Source of the DNA: Steroidobacteraceae bacterium
GTDB taxonomy: Bacteria; Pseudomonadota; Gammaproteobacteria; Steroidobacterales; Steroidobacteraceae
Direction of reading: 5' to 3'
Length of the DNA stretch: 8,755 nt
Assembly: GCA_025927665.1 (NCBI GenBank)
Contig: JAICKZ010000131.1
Span: forward strand, 1 to 8,755
Shown: positions 1-6,444 of the stretch, in pieces
Layout: each line of letters begins with the position of its first letter
Numbering within the stretch: the first letter of the stretch is position 1
Program-made: the position numbers and the translations under genes
Notes under the pieces: model-generated
The model's input: the letters and a program-made list of their open reading frames with translations, nothing else
Told to the model about the DNA's origin: nothing
The model's database searches: none

Positions 1-85
1 TAAGTTGTAGAGGCGACTTAATGTTAGATCGCTTTATATTCTGTGATCAATGCGACCAATTTTAATTAAGAAGAGGATACTAACA

Positions 86-107
86 AGGTGAGGCAGATGC
101 CTCACCT
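86..107 (-). terminator. Probable terminator of the dsbC-like gene
   Basis: A perfect 9-bp inverted repeat, AGGTGAGGC / GCCTCACCT, encloses the 4-base loop AGAT. It lies 13 bases beyond the stop codon of the minus-strand dsbC-like gene. On the minus strand the hairpin is followed by TGTTAG and then a pyrimidine-rich stretch, not a clean U-run, so termination may be weak or factor-assisted. The plus strand has no T-run after the hairpin, so minus-strand use is favoured. Confidence 0.6.
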
Positions 108-120
108 CATGATTGAAGTA

Positions 121-873
121 TTAGGACTTCTTTTCCAAACTCTTGAATTCTTTTTCCAGATCATCCTTGCCAATTGCGCCCGGTATGCGGCTACCATTTT
201 CAAAAATCAGCGTAGGGGTGCCAGTTACTTTCAATTTTTCACCCAGCTGTCTTAACGTTTCCATCTGACTGGTGTTACAGGCAGTGGCAGGTGTGTCCTT
301 TTGATTTAACATCCAATCGTGCCATGCCGCCACGCGATCTTTGGCACACCACACCTGTTTGGCTCGTTCAGTCGAGCCGGGATGTAATCCTTCAAGCGGA
401 AACAAAAAGGTATATACGGTGACGTTATCAACATCGCGTAATGTCTTTTCGAAACGTGTGCAGAAAGGACAGTGGGGGTCCGCGAATACCGCTATCTTAC
501 GGCTGCCATCGCCTTTGACTTCTTTTAATGCCAAATCGAAAGGCAGCGTTTTGAAATCAACCTGATTCAAGGCATTCCAACGTTTTTCGGTGAGGTCCTC
601 GCGAGTCTTGGTGTCCATCACCTTGCCGTAAAATAAGTAGTCGCCAGTTTTGTCGACATAAAATATTTCACCGTCGGTAACCACTTCGTAGAAAAATGGC
701 CACTGCGATGGCGCGATCTTGTCGATATGGATCTTTGGCAGGCGCGCTTCCAAAGTTTTTTGCAACTGCATAACTTCAGTTGTTTGATCCGCAGGCTTTG
801 CCGTGTCTGCAAAGGAAGTCGTACTTAATAACCATAACAACGCGGTACCGATGCTTAAAGTCAGTGTATTCAC
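121..873 (-). CDS. dsbC: Periplasmic thiol:disulfide isomerase, DsbC family
   Basis: This 250-residue protein is a likely periplasmic disulfide isomerase that reshuffles wrong disulfide bonds and is normally kept reduced by DsbD. It begins with a Sec signal peptide (hydrophobic core about residues 4-19, likely cleavage after SFA at 22). An N-terminal dimerisation region spans about 35-105 and contains the DsbC-typical stretch FYEVVTDGEIFYVDKTGDYL. A thioredoxin-fold catalytic domain follows, with active site C135-P-F-C138 after the FADPH strand and the cis-proline loop T219-P220. C176 and C199 match the second, structural disulfide of DsbC. E. coli DsbC has CGYC, so CPFC is a variant dipeptide. 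The start is GTG at 873; GGTGA lies 4 bases upstream, and an in-frame TAG about 50 bases further up limits any extension. Length fits the family. No dsbD or other Dsb gene is visible here. The gene is divergent from the efflux operon and ends in a hairpin. Confidence 0.93.
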   Translation of the reverse strand: MNTLTLSIGTALLWLLSTTSFADTAKPADQTTEVMQLQKTLEARLPKIHIDKIAPSQWPFFYEVVTDGEIFYVDKTGDYLFYGKVMDTKTREDLTEKRWNALNQVDFKTLPFDLALKEVKGDGSRKIAVFADPHCPFCTRFEKTLRDVDNVTVYTFLFPLEGLHPGSTERAKQVWCAKDRVAAWHDWMLNQKDTPATACNTSQMETLRQLGEKLKVTGTPTLIFENGSRIPGAIGKDDLEKEFKSLEKKS

Positions 874-916
874 AATGTCACCATCTAAACGTTTGGAATT
901 GCGCTACGTTACCAGA

Positions 917-937
917 GTTACATGGCCAATGTGTAAC
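917..937. repeat. Inverted repeat GTTACA-N9-TGTAAC
   Basis: Perfect 6-bp arms (917-922 and 932-937) are separated by 9 bp, about 45 bp upstream of the dsbC-like start. A nearby CGTTAC (907-912) also pairs with GTAACG (933-938), so the same right arm can pair with two left arms. The size and dyad shape would suit a dimeric regulator's binding site, but the regulator is unknown and the role is inferred. Confidence 0.4.
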
Positions 938-1013
938 GCCAGGTATAAATTTCTGGTTTTTAATAGTTCCCCTTAAGCAGGGATTGCGCATACTTCTTCA
1001 TTCTTAATATCCC

Positions 1014-1038
1014 TACGGCAAGATGGCTGCGTGCCGTA
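1014..1038. repeat. Inverted repeat TACGGCA-N11-TGCCGTA
   Basis: Perfect 7-bp arms (1014-1020 and 1032-1038) flank an 11-bp spacer in the middle of the divergent region. There is no T-run beside it, so it is not an obvious terminator. It could be a protein-binding dyad or an RNA hairpin at the 5' end of the dsbC transcript if that promoter lies further right. Its sequence differs from the AT-rich repeat at 1078-1099, which suggests a different binding protein if it is a site at all. Confidence 0.4.
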
Positions 1039-1067
1039 CTGCATCCTGGCAATCGAATCTCGGACAC

Positions 1068-1096
1068 TTGCACGAATATATTACCCTGTGTAATAT
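1068..1096 (+). promoter_or_regulatory. Candidate promoter of the emr operon
   Basis: TTGCAC (1068-1073) and TAATAT (1091-1096) are separated by exactly 17 bp and lie 30 bp ahead of the regulator's start codon. The -35 keeps the TTG core but matches only 3 of 6 consensus bases; the -10 matches 4 of 6. The near-ideal spacing and the dyad sitting over the -10 are the main support. A transcript from here would have a leader of roughly 20-25 bases. This is a prediction from sequence only. Confidence 0.45.
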
Positions 1097-1099
1097 TAC
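1078..1099. promoter_or_regulatory. Likely EmrR/MarR-type operator dyad
   Basis: ATATTAC (1078-1084) and GTAATAT (1090-1096) form a perfect 7-bp inverted repeat around a 5-bp centre. Its right arm is also the left part of a second palindrome, GTAATATTAC (1090-1099), so ATATTACC occurs twice, 15 bp apart. MarR-family dimers commonly bind AT-rich dyads of about 16-20 bp near their own promoter. This one fills the space between the candidate -35 and -10, where binding would block RNA polymerase. The overlap of two dyads could allow two dimers side by side. The binding protein is inferred from position to be the downstream EmrR-like regulator. Confidence 0.5.
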
Positions 1100-1111
1100 C
1101 GAACTGAAATA

Positions 1112-1122
1112 TTCACGGTGAA
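1112..1122. promoter_or_regulatory. Short dyad over the emrR ribosome-binding site
   Basis: TTCAC-G-GTGAA is a perfect 5-bp dyad around one base, ending 3 bases before the GTG start. Its right half contains GGTGA, the only Shine-Dalgarno-like sequence for the gene. A loop of one base is too tight for an RNA hairpin, so if it matters it is more likely a DNA site or simply a coincidence of the ribosome-binding site. Confidence 0.25.
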
Positions 1123-1125
1123 ATT

Positions 1126-1668
1126 GTGTTTGCGTTAACCCAGCAAATTACAGACATTGAAACTACGTTGAACAATCTGCAAAAGCGGGTCGATAATTTC
1201 CCCGTTACTGAAATTTTGATTTCGCGCATGTTAATCAATCTGGGACGAGAGATCAGCTTTCATTTGGATCAGCGACTTCGCCCATTTGGTCTCAGCGAAT
1301 CGGAATTCAAAGTGTTGATGTCGATCTATGCTTCGCCGGACAGTGTTGTCAATCCAGGTGAGCTATGTGCAGGTACAGGCCAAAGTCCAGCAAATATCAC
1401 CCGTCTTACTGATTCATTGGTGGAGCGTGAATTGATTTCGCGTGTTCCAGACGAGCAAGATAGGCGCAGATTGGTGTTGCAACTCACGTCACAAGGAACG
1501 GCATTGATTAAAAAACTGATGCCGCTGTCGATTGATCGTGCGCGCAAGAACTATCGCGATTTTTCCAGAACCGAACTGAAAAAACTATTGACCGATCTCA
1601 AACAGTTGGCTGCCACGATAGATCGTGACAACGAAGTTGCTGCAAGCAAGAAGGTCATTAATGGATAA
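1126..1668 (+). CDS. emrR: MarR-family regulator of the efflux operon (EmrR/MprA-like)
   Basis: This 180-residue protein is a winged-helix transcription factor, likely a repressor released by efflux substrates. Resemblance to E. coli EmrR (MprA) is visible by eye. The segment FPVTEILISRM at 25-35 matches the EmrR segment FPYQEILLTRL, and the winged-helix core follows the same pattern. The recognition helix is about residues 87-101 (SPANITRLTDSLVERE), and the wing holds D109-E-Q-D-R-R114, the DxxRR signature of the family. The C-terminal helix from about 146 would dimerise. It has one cysteine, C81. The GTG start follows GGTGA by 4 bases; the next in-frame ATG, at residue 35, would remove the first helix, so GTG is preferred. 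It is the first gene of the operon and overlaps emrC by 8 bp. The dyads just upstream suggest autoregulation. Confidence 0.9.
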   Translation: MFALTQQITDIETTLNNLQKRVDNFPVTEILISRMLINLGREISFHLDQRLRPFGLSESEFKVLMSIYASPDSVVNPGELCAGTGQSPANITRLTDSLVERELISRVPDEQDRRRLVLQLTSQGTALIKKLMPLSIDRARKNYRDFSRTELKKLLTDLKQLAATIDRDNEVAASKKVING

Positions 1669-3190
1669 CATATCGTTGATTCGCCAGTATTGGTGGCGAC
1701 GCATGAGTGCTTTTTTGCCAGCACTATTGCTGGCTGCATGTGTAGCTCCGCCTGCGATGCATACAGCAAAGTTAAGAGATCAAGCGCCGTTGCCAGTGAG
1801 CAGCAATACTGCAAGTTCGGGCAATGGTGGTCAGTGGCCTGCCGCAAATTGGTGGACGCAATACCAAGATGAGACATTGACGGCGTTAATCACACAAGCA
1901 TTAAAGGGCGCGCCTTCGCTTAGCAGTGCGGAAGCACGCTTTACAACGGCACGCGAGACAGTGCGATTGGTGGACGCGGATGGATTGCACATTGACGCTT
2001 CTGGCGATGTTTCGCGTCAGCGCTTGAGCGACAATGGCCTGTTTCCGCCGAAAATTCTGGGGTTTAACTGGTACAACCAGGCAGATCTTGGATTGCGTGG
2101 CAGCTATGAATTCGATTGGTGGCATAAACGCAGTGACAATGTTGCAGCGGCGATAGATGACGCTCATGCAACGCAAGCACAGCGTGACGCTGCCGCGATG
2201 AGTATAAGTGTGTCCATCGCACAAAGTTATTTTGGTTGGCAGGCAGATCAAGCACAAATAAGTATTCTTGAACAACAACAGCAGTTCGCTGAAAAACGTC
2301 GCGATATTATTAAGGCGCGCGTTGCAGCAGAGTTGGAACCCATTGATGGCGTTTACTCAGCCGATGCTGAAATAGCAGCGCTGCACGAAGCAATTGTCGG
2401 TGGTCAATATTCAGCACAGCTGCGACGAGTTGCCATCGCCGCGTTGATGGGTGTCAGCGTGGATGCGCTACCTGCATTCACCGCACATTCACTTCCTACT
2501 ATCGCAACACAATTGCCTGACAATGTCAGCATTGACTTGCTTGCACGTCGAGCGGACATCAGTGCCAGTCGTTCGCAAGTTGAAGCCGCTCAACAAAGAT
2601 TGCATGCGGCACGCGCCGATTTTTTTCCTGATATCAGTATCAACGCATTAGCCGGATTATCCAGTATTGAATTGAGCAAACTGTTAGAAACCGGAAGCGC
2701 CGTGCCTTCAATTGGATTTGCAGTGCACTTACCTATATTTGATGCAGGTCATTTGCGTGCGCAATATGGTTTGCGTGGCGCGCAGGTGAACGCCGCAATT
2801 AATACTTACAACGAAACTGTTGTGAATGCCGCGCGTGAAGTAGCCATGTACACTGTGCAATTGCAACAACTTGCAGCGCAACGTACTGAACGCGAAAAGC
2901 AACGTAATGCAGCAAGTAACTTGTTTGATATTGCGGTGGCTCGTAATCAACAAGGTTTGTCAGATGCGCGGGCCCGGCTAATGGCGTCACAATCATTACA
3001 ACAGCAACTGTTGGCATTGGTCAATCTTGACGCCGCCACTATCACCGCTCAACTCAATTTGATTTTAGCATTGGGTGGCGGTTATCAAGCAACGAATGAT
3101 CACATCGCCCTCAATCAATCAGTTAGTGATCAAACAGCCGGTGCCTTATCTACCCGTACGGATGCAGCGTTGGCTGCTGCGAGAAATTAA
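1661..3190 (+). CDS. emrC: Outer-membrane efflux lipoprotein, TolC/NodT family
   Basis: The product (509 residues) would be the outer-membrane channel of the tripartite pump. It forms a trimeric barrel with a periplasmic alpha-helical tunnel. The N terminus is a lipoprotein signal peptide ending in lipobox L24-A-A-C27, so C27 would be lipidated. Two outer-membrane efflux repeats follow. The second carries the family features LLARRADI (about 294-300), ADFFPDISINALAGL (about 319-333) and LPIFDAGHLRAQ (about 357-368). Long Ala/Gln-rich helices dominate elsewhere. I chose ATG at 1661 because AAGAAGG (1648-1654) lies 6 bases upstream. An upstream GTG at 1625 lies inside emrR and has no comparable site; ATG at 1703 would also keep the lipobox. 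The emrR stop falls inside its first codons, so translation is probably coupled. The symbol follows the EmrRCAB system of Stenotrophomonas maltophilia and rests on gene order and family. Confidence 0.92.
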   Translation: MDNISLIRQYWWRRMSAFLPALLLAACVAPPAMHTAKLRDQAPLPVSSNTASSGNGGQWPAANWWTQYQDETLTALITQALKGAPSLSSAEARFTTARETVRLVDADGLHIDASGDVSRQRLSDNGLFPPKILGFNWYNQADLGLRGSYEFDWWHKRSDNVAAAIDDAHATQAQRDAAAMSISVSIAQSYFGWQADQAQISILEQQQQFAEKRRDIIKARVAAELEPIDGVYSADAEIAALHEAIVGGQYSAQLRRVAIAALMGVSVDALPAFTAHSLPTIATQLPDNVSIDLLARRADISASRSQVEAAQQRLHAARADFFPDISINALAGLSSIELSKLLETGSAVPSIGFAVHLPIFDAGHLRAQYGLRGAQVNAAINTYNETVVNAAREVAMYTVQLQQLAAQRTEREKQRNAASNLFDIAVARNQQGLSDARARLMASQSLQQQLLALVNLDAATITAQLNLILALGGGYQATNDHIALNQSVSDQTAGALSTRTDAALAAARN

Positions 3191-3203
3191 GTGAGTTCAA
3201 GTT

Positions 3204-4388
3204 ATGAGTGAAGCTGCTAACTCTTCGGATGTCTCCAAGCCTGATGACGTGTCTGGAAATGGTAATGGAAATGGCAAGCGTAATCGCTTGCTGTTGATCA
3301 TCACTGCTGTATTCGTTGTATTAGGTATCGCTGCTTTTCTTTGGTGGTGGCTGGTGCTCACGCAGCGCGAGCGTACCGATGATGCTTATGTGGGTGGTAA
3401 CCAGGTCGCCGTATCTGCGCAAACATCAGGTAATGTCGTGTCAGTTAGTGCCGATGAAAATCAATTAGTCAATGCGGGGCAGGTGTTGGTGACGCTTGAT
3501 AGTACCGATGCAAAATCAGCCCTTGATAAAGCATCCAGTGCGCTGGCACAAAGTGTTCGTCAATTCCGCCAATTGAAAGAACAAGCTGCATTATTTGACG
3601 CAGCGATTGCCAGTCGTGAACTGGATGTTCAACGAGCACAGGAAGATTTGCAGCGACGTGAGCCATTGTTGGCTCAGCAAGCAATTGCCGAAGAAGATTT
3701 GCGTCATGTTCGCGATGTAGTGGCTCAAGCCAAAAGCGCATTACAACAAGCGCAGCATCAAGCTCAGGCCGCGCACGCGTTGGTTGATGGTACTAATGCA
3801 TATGATAATCCTGCGGTGATGCAAGCGCGAAATACTTATATTGACGCGTGGATTGCATTACAACGCACTACTATCGTCGCGCCCATCACTGGCCATGTTG
3901 TACAGCGTACTGTGCAACCTGGGCAACGTGTTCAACCCGGGCAGCCTCTATTAAGCGTGATTCCTTTGGACACGGTGTGGGTAGATGCCAACTTCAAAGA
4001 AGTGCAATTGCGCAATTTACGCATTGGTCAAACTGCAGAAGTGAAAACTGATTTGTACGGCAGTGATGTCATTTTCCGCGGTAAGGTCAGTGGAATTGGC
4101 GCGGGTACCGGTGCAGCATTTGCACTCTTGCCCGCACAAAATGCATCGGGTAATTGGATCAAGGTCATTCAACGCGTGCCGGTACGGATTGCCCTGGATG
4201 CAGATCAAGTCGCCAAATATCCACTGCGAATTGGGTTATCAACGGTGGTGACGGTAGATACACATGATCGCAGCGGTTCGACTTTGCCACAGGGTCCAAC
4301 CAGCAAAAGTTCGGACACGCATATTTACGAATTAGATGCCACTCAGGCTGAAGCGCAGGCCGATGCCATCATTAACAAACAGTTGTAA
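3204..4388 (+). CDS. emrA: Membrane fusion protein of the pump, EmrA/HlyD family
   Basis: This 394-residue periplasmic adaptor joins the inner-membrane transporter to the outer-membrane channel. Residues 1-27 are cytoplasmic and polar, with a short GNGNGNG run at 18-24. One membrane helix follows at about 29-52, ending in the EmrA-like ERTDDAYV. The first half of the biotinyl-lipoyl domain (about 62-102) leads into a long Ala/Gln-rich coiled-coil hairpin (about 103-195). The second lipoyl half contains APITGHVVQRTVQPGQRV (about 226-243). The beta-barrel part includes VWVDANFKEVQL (258-269), and GTGAAFALLPAQNASGNW (301-318) is a strong EmrA-type signature. Length is typical of EmrA. The ATG lies 13 bp after emrC, with only a weak GTGAG-like ribosome site. 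The gene is intact and sits between its two expected partners. Confidence 0.95.
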   Translation: MSEAANSSDVSKPDDVSGNGNGNGKRNRLLLIITAVFVVLGIAAFLWWWLVLTQRERTDDAYVGGNQVAVSAQTSGNVVSVSADENQLVNAGQVLVTLDSTDAKSALDKASSALAQSVRQFRQLKEQAALFDAAIASRELDVQRAQEDLQRREPLLAQQAIAEEDLRHVRDVVAQAKSALQQAQHQAQAAHALVDGTNAYDNPAVMQARNTYIDAWIALQRTTIVAPITGHVVQRTVQPGQRVQPGQPLLSVIPLDTVWVDANFKEVQLRNLRIGQTAEVKTDLYGSDVIFRGKVSGIGAGTGAAFALLPAQNASGNWIKVIQRVPVRIALDADQVAKYPLRIGLSTVVTVDTHDRSGSTLPQGPTSKSSDTHIYELDATQAEAQADAIINKQL

Positions 4389-4407
4389 GAATTGAGCTTT
4401 TGATTCC

Positions 4408-5970
4408 ATGGCAAGCAGCGACCAACCACAGCGTAGTGCCGATGGTGAGTTTCCACCATTGCATGGCGCGCAACTGGCACTTCTAACCATCGCAGTTGCT
4501 GCGGCTACTTTTATGGAAGTGCTCGATACGACGATTGTCAATGTATCGGTGCCGGCGATTGCTGGCAGTTTGGGTGTTAGTCCTGCCGAGGGAACTTGGA
4601 CAGTAAGTTCTTATTCGCTCGCTGCTGCCATCATGCAGCCATTAACCGGCTGGATCGGTAGACGGTTTGGTGAAGTACGCACCTTCGTCACCTCCATGTT
4701 GTTGTTTGTCGCGTTCTCTGCATTGTGTGGTTTTGCTACGAGCATGGATATGTTGGTGGTTGCACGCCTGATGCAGGGCTTGGTATCGGGACCAATGGTC
4801 GCCATTGCACAAGCTTTGTTGTTACGAAATTTTCCACCGGAAAAGCGTGGCATGGCGATGGGTTTGTGGGCAATGGTCGTAATCGTTGCGCCGATCTTCG
4901 GTCCGATACTGGGCGGCTGGATCACCGATAATTTGTCGTGGCCATGGGTGTTCTATATCAACCTTCCCATTGGTTTGTTGGGCGCATGGGTGACATGGAG
5001 TATTCTTAAAAAGCGTGAATCCAAAAAAATTGTTGTACCCATTGATGGCATAGGTTTGATGCTGTTGGTTATCGGCGTGGGATGCTTACAGTTCATGTTG
5101 GATAATGGCAATGAGAAGGATTGGTTCGGCTCTCCGGAAATCCTTGCGACCGCTGCGATCGCGATAATTGCGTTGGTTTATCTAGTCGTATGGGAGTTGA
5201 CCGATAAACATCCGGTACTGGATTTATATTTGTTCAAAGAACGAAATTTTTTGGTGGGCACGTCTGCCATCAGTTTGGGATACTTCGCTTTCTTCGGTGT
5301 CAATGTGGTGTTTCCATTATGGTTGCAAACCACGCTGGGATACAACGCATCCACGGCGGGATTGGCAATGGCGCCGATTGGTATATTCGCTATTTTTATG
5401 GCCCCCGTTATTGGCGCTAACATTCAACGCATCAATTTACGTGTGGCTGCCTCATGTGCTTTTCTAATCTTCAGCATCGGAATGATCTGGGTCGCGGGGC
5501 TTAATGAGCAAGCCAGCTTCTGGCAGTTGTCTTCGCCGCGTTTGTGGCAGGGACTGGGTATTCCTATGTTCTTCCTGCCGCTCAATGCAATTTTGATGTC
5601 GCATATCAAACCGAATGAACTCGCTGCTGCGTCGGGACTGTTCAATTTTCTACGAACCATTGCCGGCAGTATTTCCACGGCGATGTCGGTATATTTGTTG
5701 AATCATCGCACCGATGTGCATCACACCGTACTTACTGAACATGTGCGTACTGATTCAGTCGGTTGGCAACATGCGCAACAAGCATTGCATTCTCTAGGAT
5801 GGTCGGATACCGGAACGCTGGCTTATGCAGAGCGTGTCATTAATCAACAGGCTTCTACTCTGGCGGTGAATGATATCTATTCACTATTCGCGGTTATTTT
5901 TCTGTTACTGATTCCACTGGTGTGGTTGGCTAGGCCGCCATTTGGTGCGCGTATGGGCGGCGGACATTAA
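4408..5970 (+). CDS. emrB: MFS multidrug transporter, DHA2 family (EmrB-like)
   Basis: This 520-residue inner-membrane drug:proton antiporter has the length and hydrophobic pattern of the 14-helix DHA2 (EmrB/QacA) family. Visible motifs are the first-helix motif LDTTIVNVSVPAI (39-51), motif A GWIGRRFGEVR (81-91) in the helix 2-3 loop, and motif C APIFGPILGGW (161-171), typical of drug exporters. A large hydrophilic loop (about 432-488, His-rich near its start) precedes the last helix, as in other EmrB proteins. The protein ends in a short basic, Gly-rich cytoplasmic tail. ATG at 4408 follows emrA by 19 bp; the ribosome site is weak, so coupling to emrA is plausible. E. coli EmrAB exports uncouplers, nalidixic acid and other hydrophobic compounds; the substrates here cannot be read from sequence. 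No terminator follows directly. Confidence 0.95.
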   Translation: MASSDQPQRSADGEFPPLHGAQLALLTIAVAAATFMEVLDTTIVNVSVPAIAGSLGVSPAEGTWTVSSYSLAAAIMQPLTGWIGRRFGEVRTFVTSMLLFVAFSALCGFATSMDMLVVARLMQGLVSGPMVAIAQALLLRNFPPEKRGMAMGLWAMVVIVAPIFGPILGGWITDNLSWPWVFYINLPIGLLGAWVTWSILKKRESKKIVVPIDGIGLMLLVIGVGCLQFMLDNGNEKDWFGSPEILATAAIAIIALVYLVVWELTDKHPVLDLYLFKERNFLVGTSAISLGYFAFFGVNVVFPLWLQTTLGYNASTAGLAMAPIGIFAIFMAPVIGANIQRINLRVAASCAFLIFSIGMIWVAGLNEQASFWQLSSPRLWQGLGIPMFFLPLNAILMSHIKPNELAAASGLFNFLRTIAGSISTAMSVYLLNHRTDVHHTVLTEHVRTDSVGWQHAQQALHSLGWSDTGTLAYAERVINQQASTLAVNDIYSLFAVIFLLLIPLVWLARPPFGARMGGGH

Positions 5971-6444
5971 ACTTGGTTCTCATCTCATATGTTCACTCAT
6001 ATGCTTACCAGCATAATTGTCCAGCGGTTGGGTACGAACTCCGTGTGCAGCCAATTCCGTTATTGCGCAATATGCTTCAAGTCGCAGTTTAAGTAGTTAT
6101 CACGGATGGCCAGCCTGAGTTGTTGTTTTTTTATTCAAGATTACGACAAAAGGCACCTTAAGCATCATTCAGTGGCCTCTTGATGCGGTAAAAAAACCAC
6201 AAAACTATTTACAAGTGCAAAATAACCACGTACTCTCCGCAACACAGAAAGGTGGAGAAGCGGGGGATTGCTGCAGCAAATGCTGCGCATTGATCTGATA
6301 GCTCGGTAAAGATTGAGCCATGCTCGATTACAAATGTCTAAAGACGTACTGAAAGCTGATCAGGGGGATGTTGAGGGGCGAACAGCTGAGAAACAAAATT
6401 ATTCAGGCTGTTGACTGATATGAAGAAATAAAATTTAAATTTGG
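5971..6444. other. Long non-coding stretch after emrB
   Basis: No open frame here has both a ribosome-binding site and recognisable composition. The part next to emrB holds a direct repeat of CTCATATG (5984-5991 and 5996-6003). A T-rich run lies at about 6119-6132. A hairpin with arms GCATCA (6162-6167) and TGATGC (6181-6186) is followed by an A-run, not a T-run, so it is not a plus-strand terminator. A weak promoter-like pair and two more hairpins lie further right and are listed separately. I see no tRNA, rRNA, transposon end or CRISPR repeat. It could be a long 3' untranslated region of the emr transcript, a decayed gene, or contain a small RNA. Confidence 0.5.
6208..6236 (+). promoter_or_regulatory. 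Weak candidate promoter inside the non-coding stretch
   Basis: TTTACA (6208-6213, 5 of 6 to the -35 consensus) is exactly 17 bp from TACTCT (6231-6236, 3 of 6 to the -10). It points toward the terminator at 6445-6473 with no gene between them, so a transcript of about 230 bases would result. The -10 is poor, and such pairs arise by chance in AT-rich DNA. Confidence 0.22.

Noticed and set aside
1..120. Possible tail of a gene at the left edge
   Set aside because: All frames have early stops and I see no coding signal; only the hairpin at 86-107 is supportable.
941..966. CCAG...CTGG followed by a T-run, terminator-like
   Set aside because: The stem is only 4 bp and AT-rich inside, and no plus-strand gene ends upstream of it.
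1551..1877. 108-codon minus-strand frame across the emrR-emrC junction
   Set aside because: It is antisense to two well-supported genes and has no family resemblance.
5989..6096. 35-codon plus-strand frame with four cysteines just after emrB
   Set aside because: No ribosome-binding site, and the start lies in the CTCATATG repeat. Chance frame is more likely.
6162..6186. GCATCA/TGATGC hairpin as an emrB terminator
   Set aside because: It is followed by GGT and an A-run on the plus strand, and has no proper T-run on the minus strand.
6298..6318. A tRNA D-arm-like stretch, TAGCTCGGTA...GAGC
   Set aside because: There is no matching acceptor stem, anticodon stem or T-loop around it, so it is not a tRNA gene.
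6334..6414. 26-codon plus-strand frame starting MSKDVLKADQ
   Set aside because: There is no Shine-Dalgarno sequence before it and the composition is unremarkable; the hairpin arms lie inside it. Too weak to call a gene.
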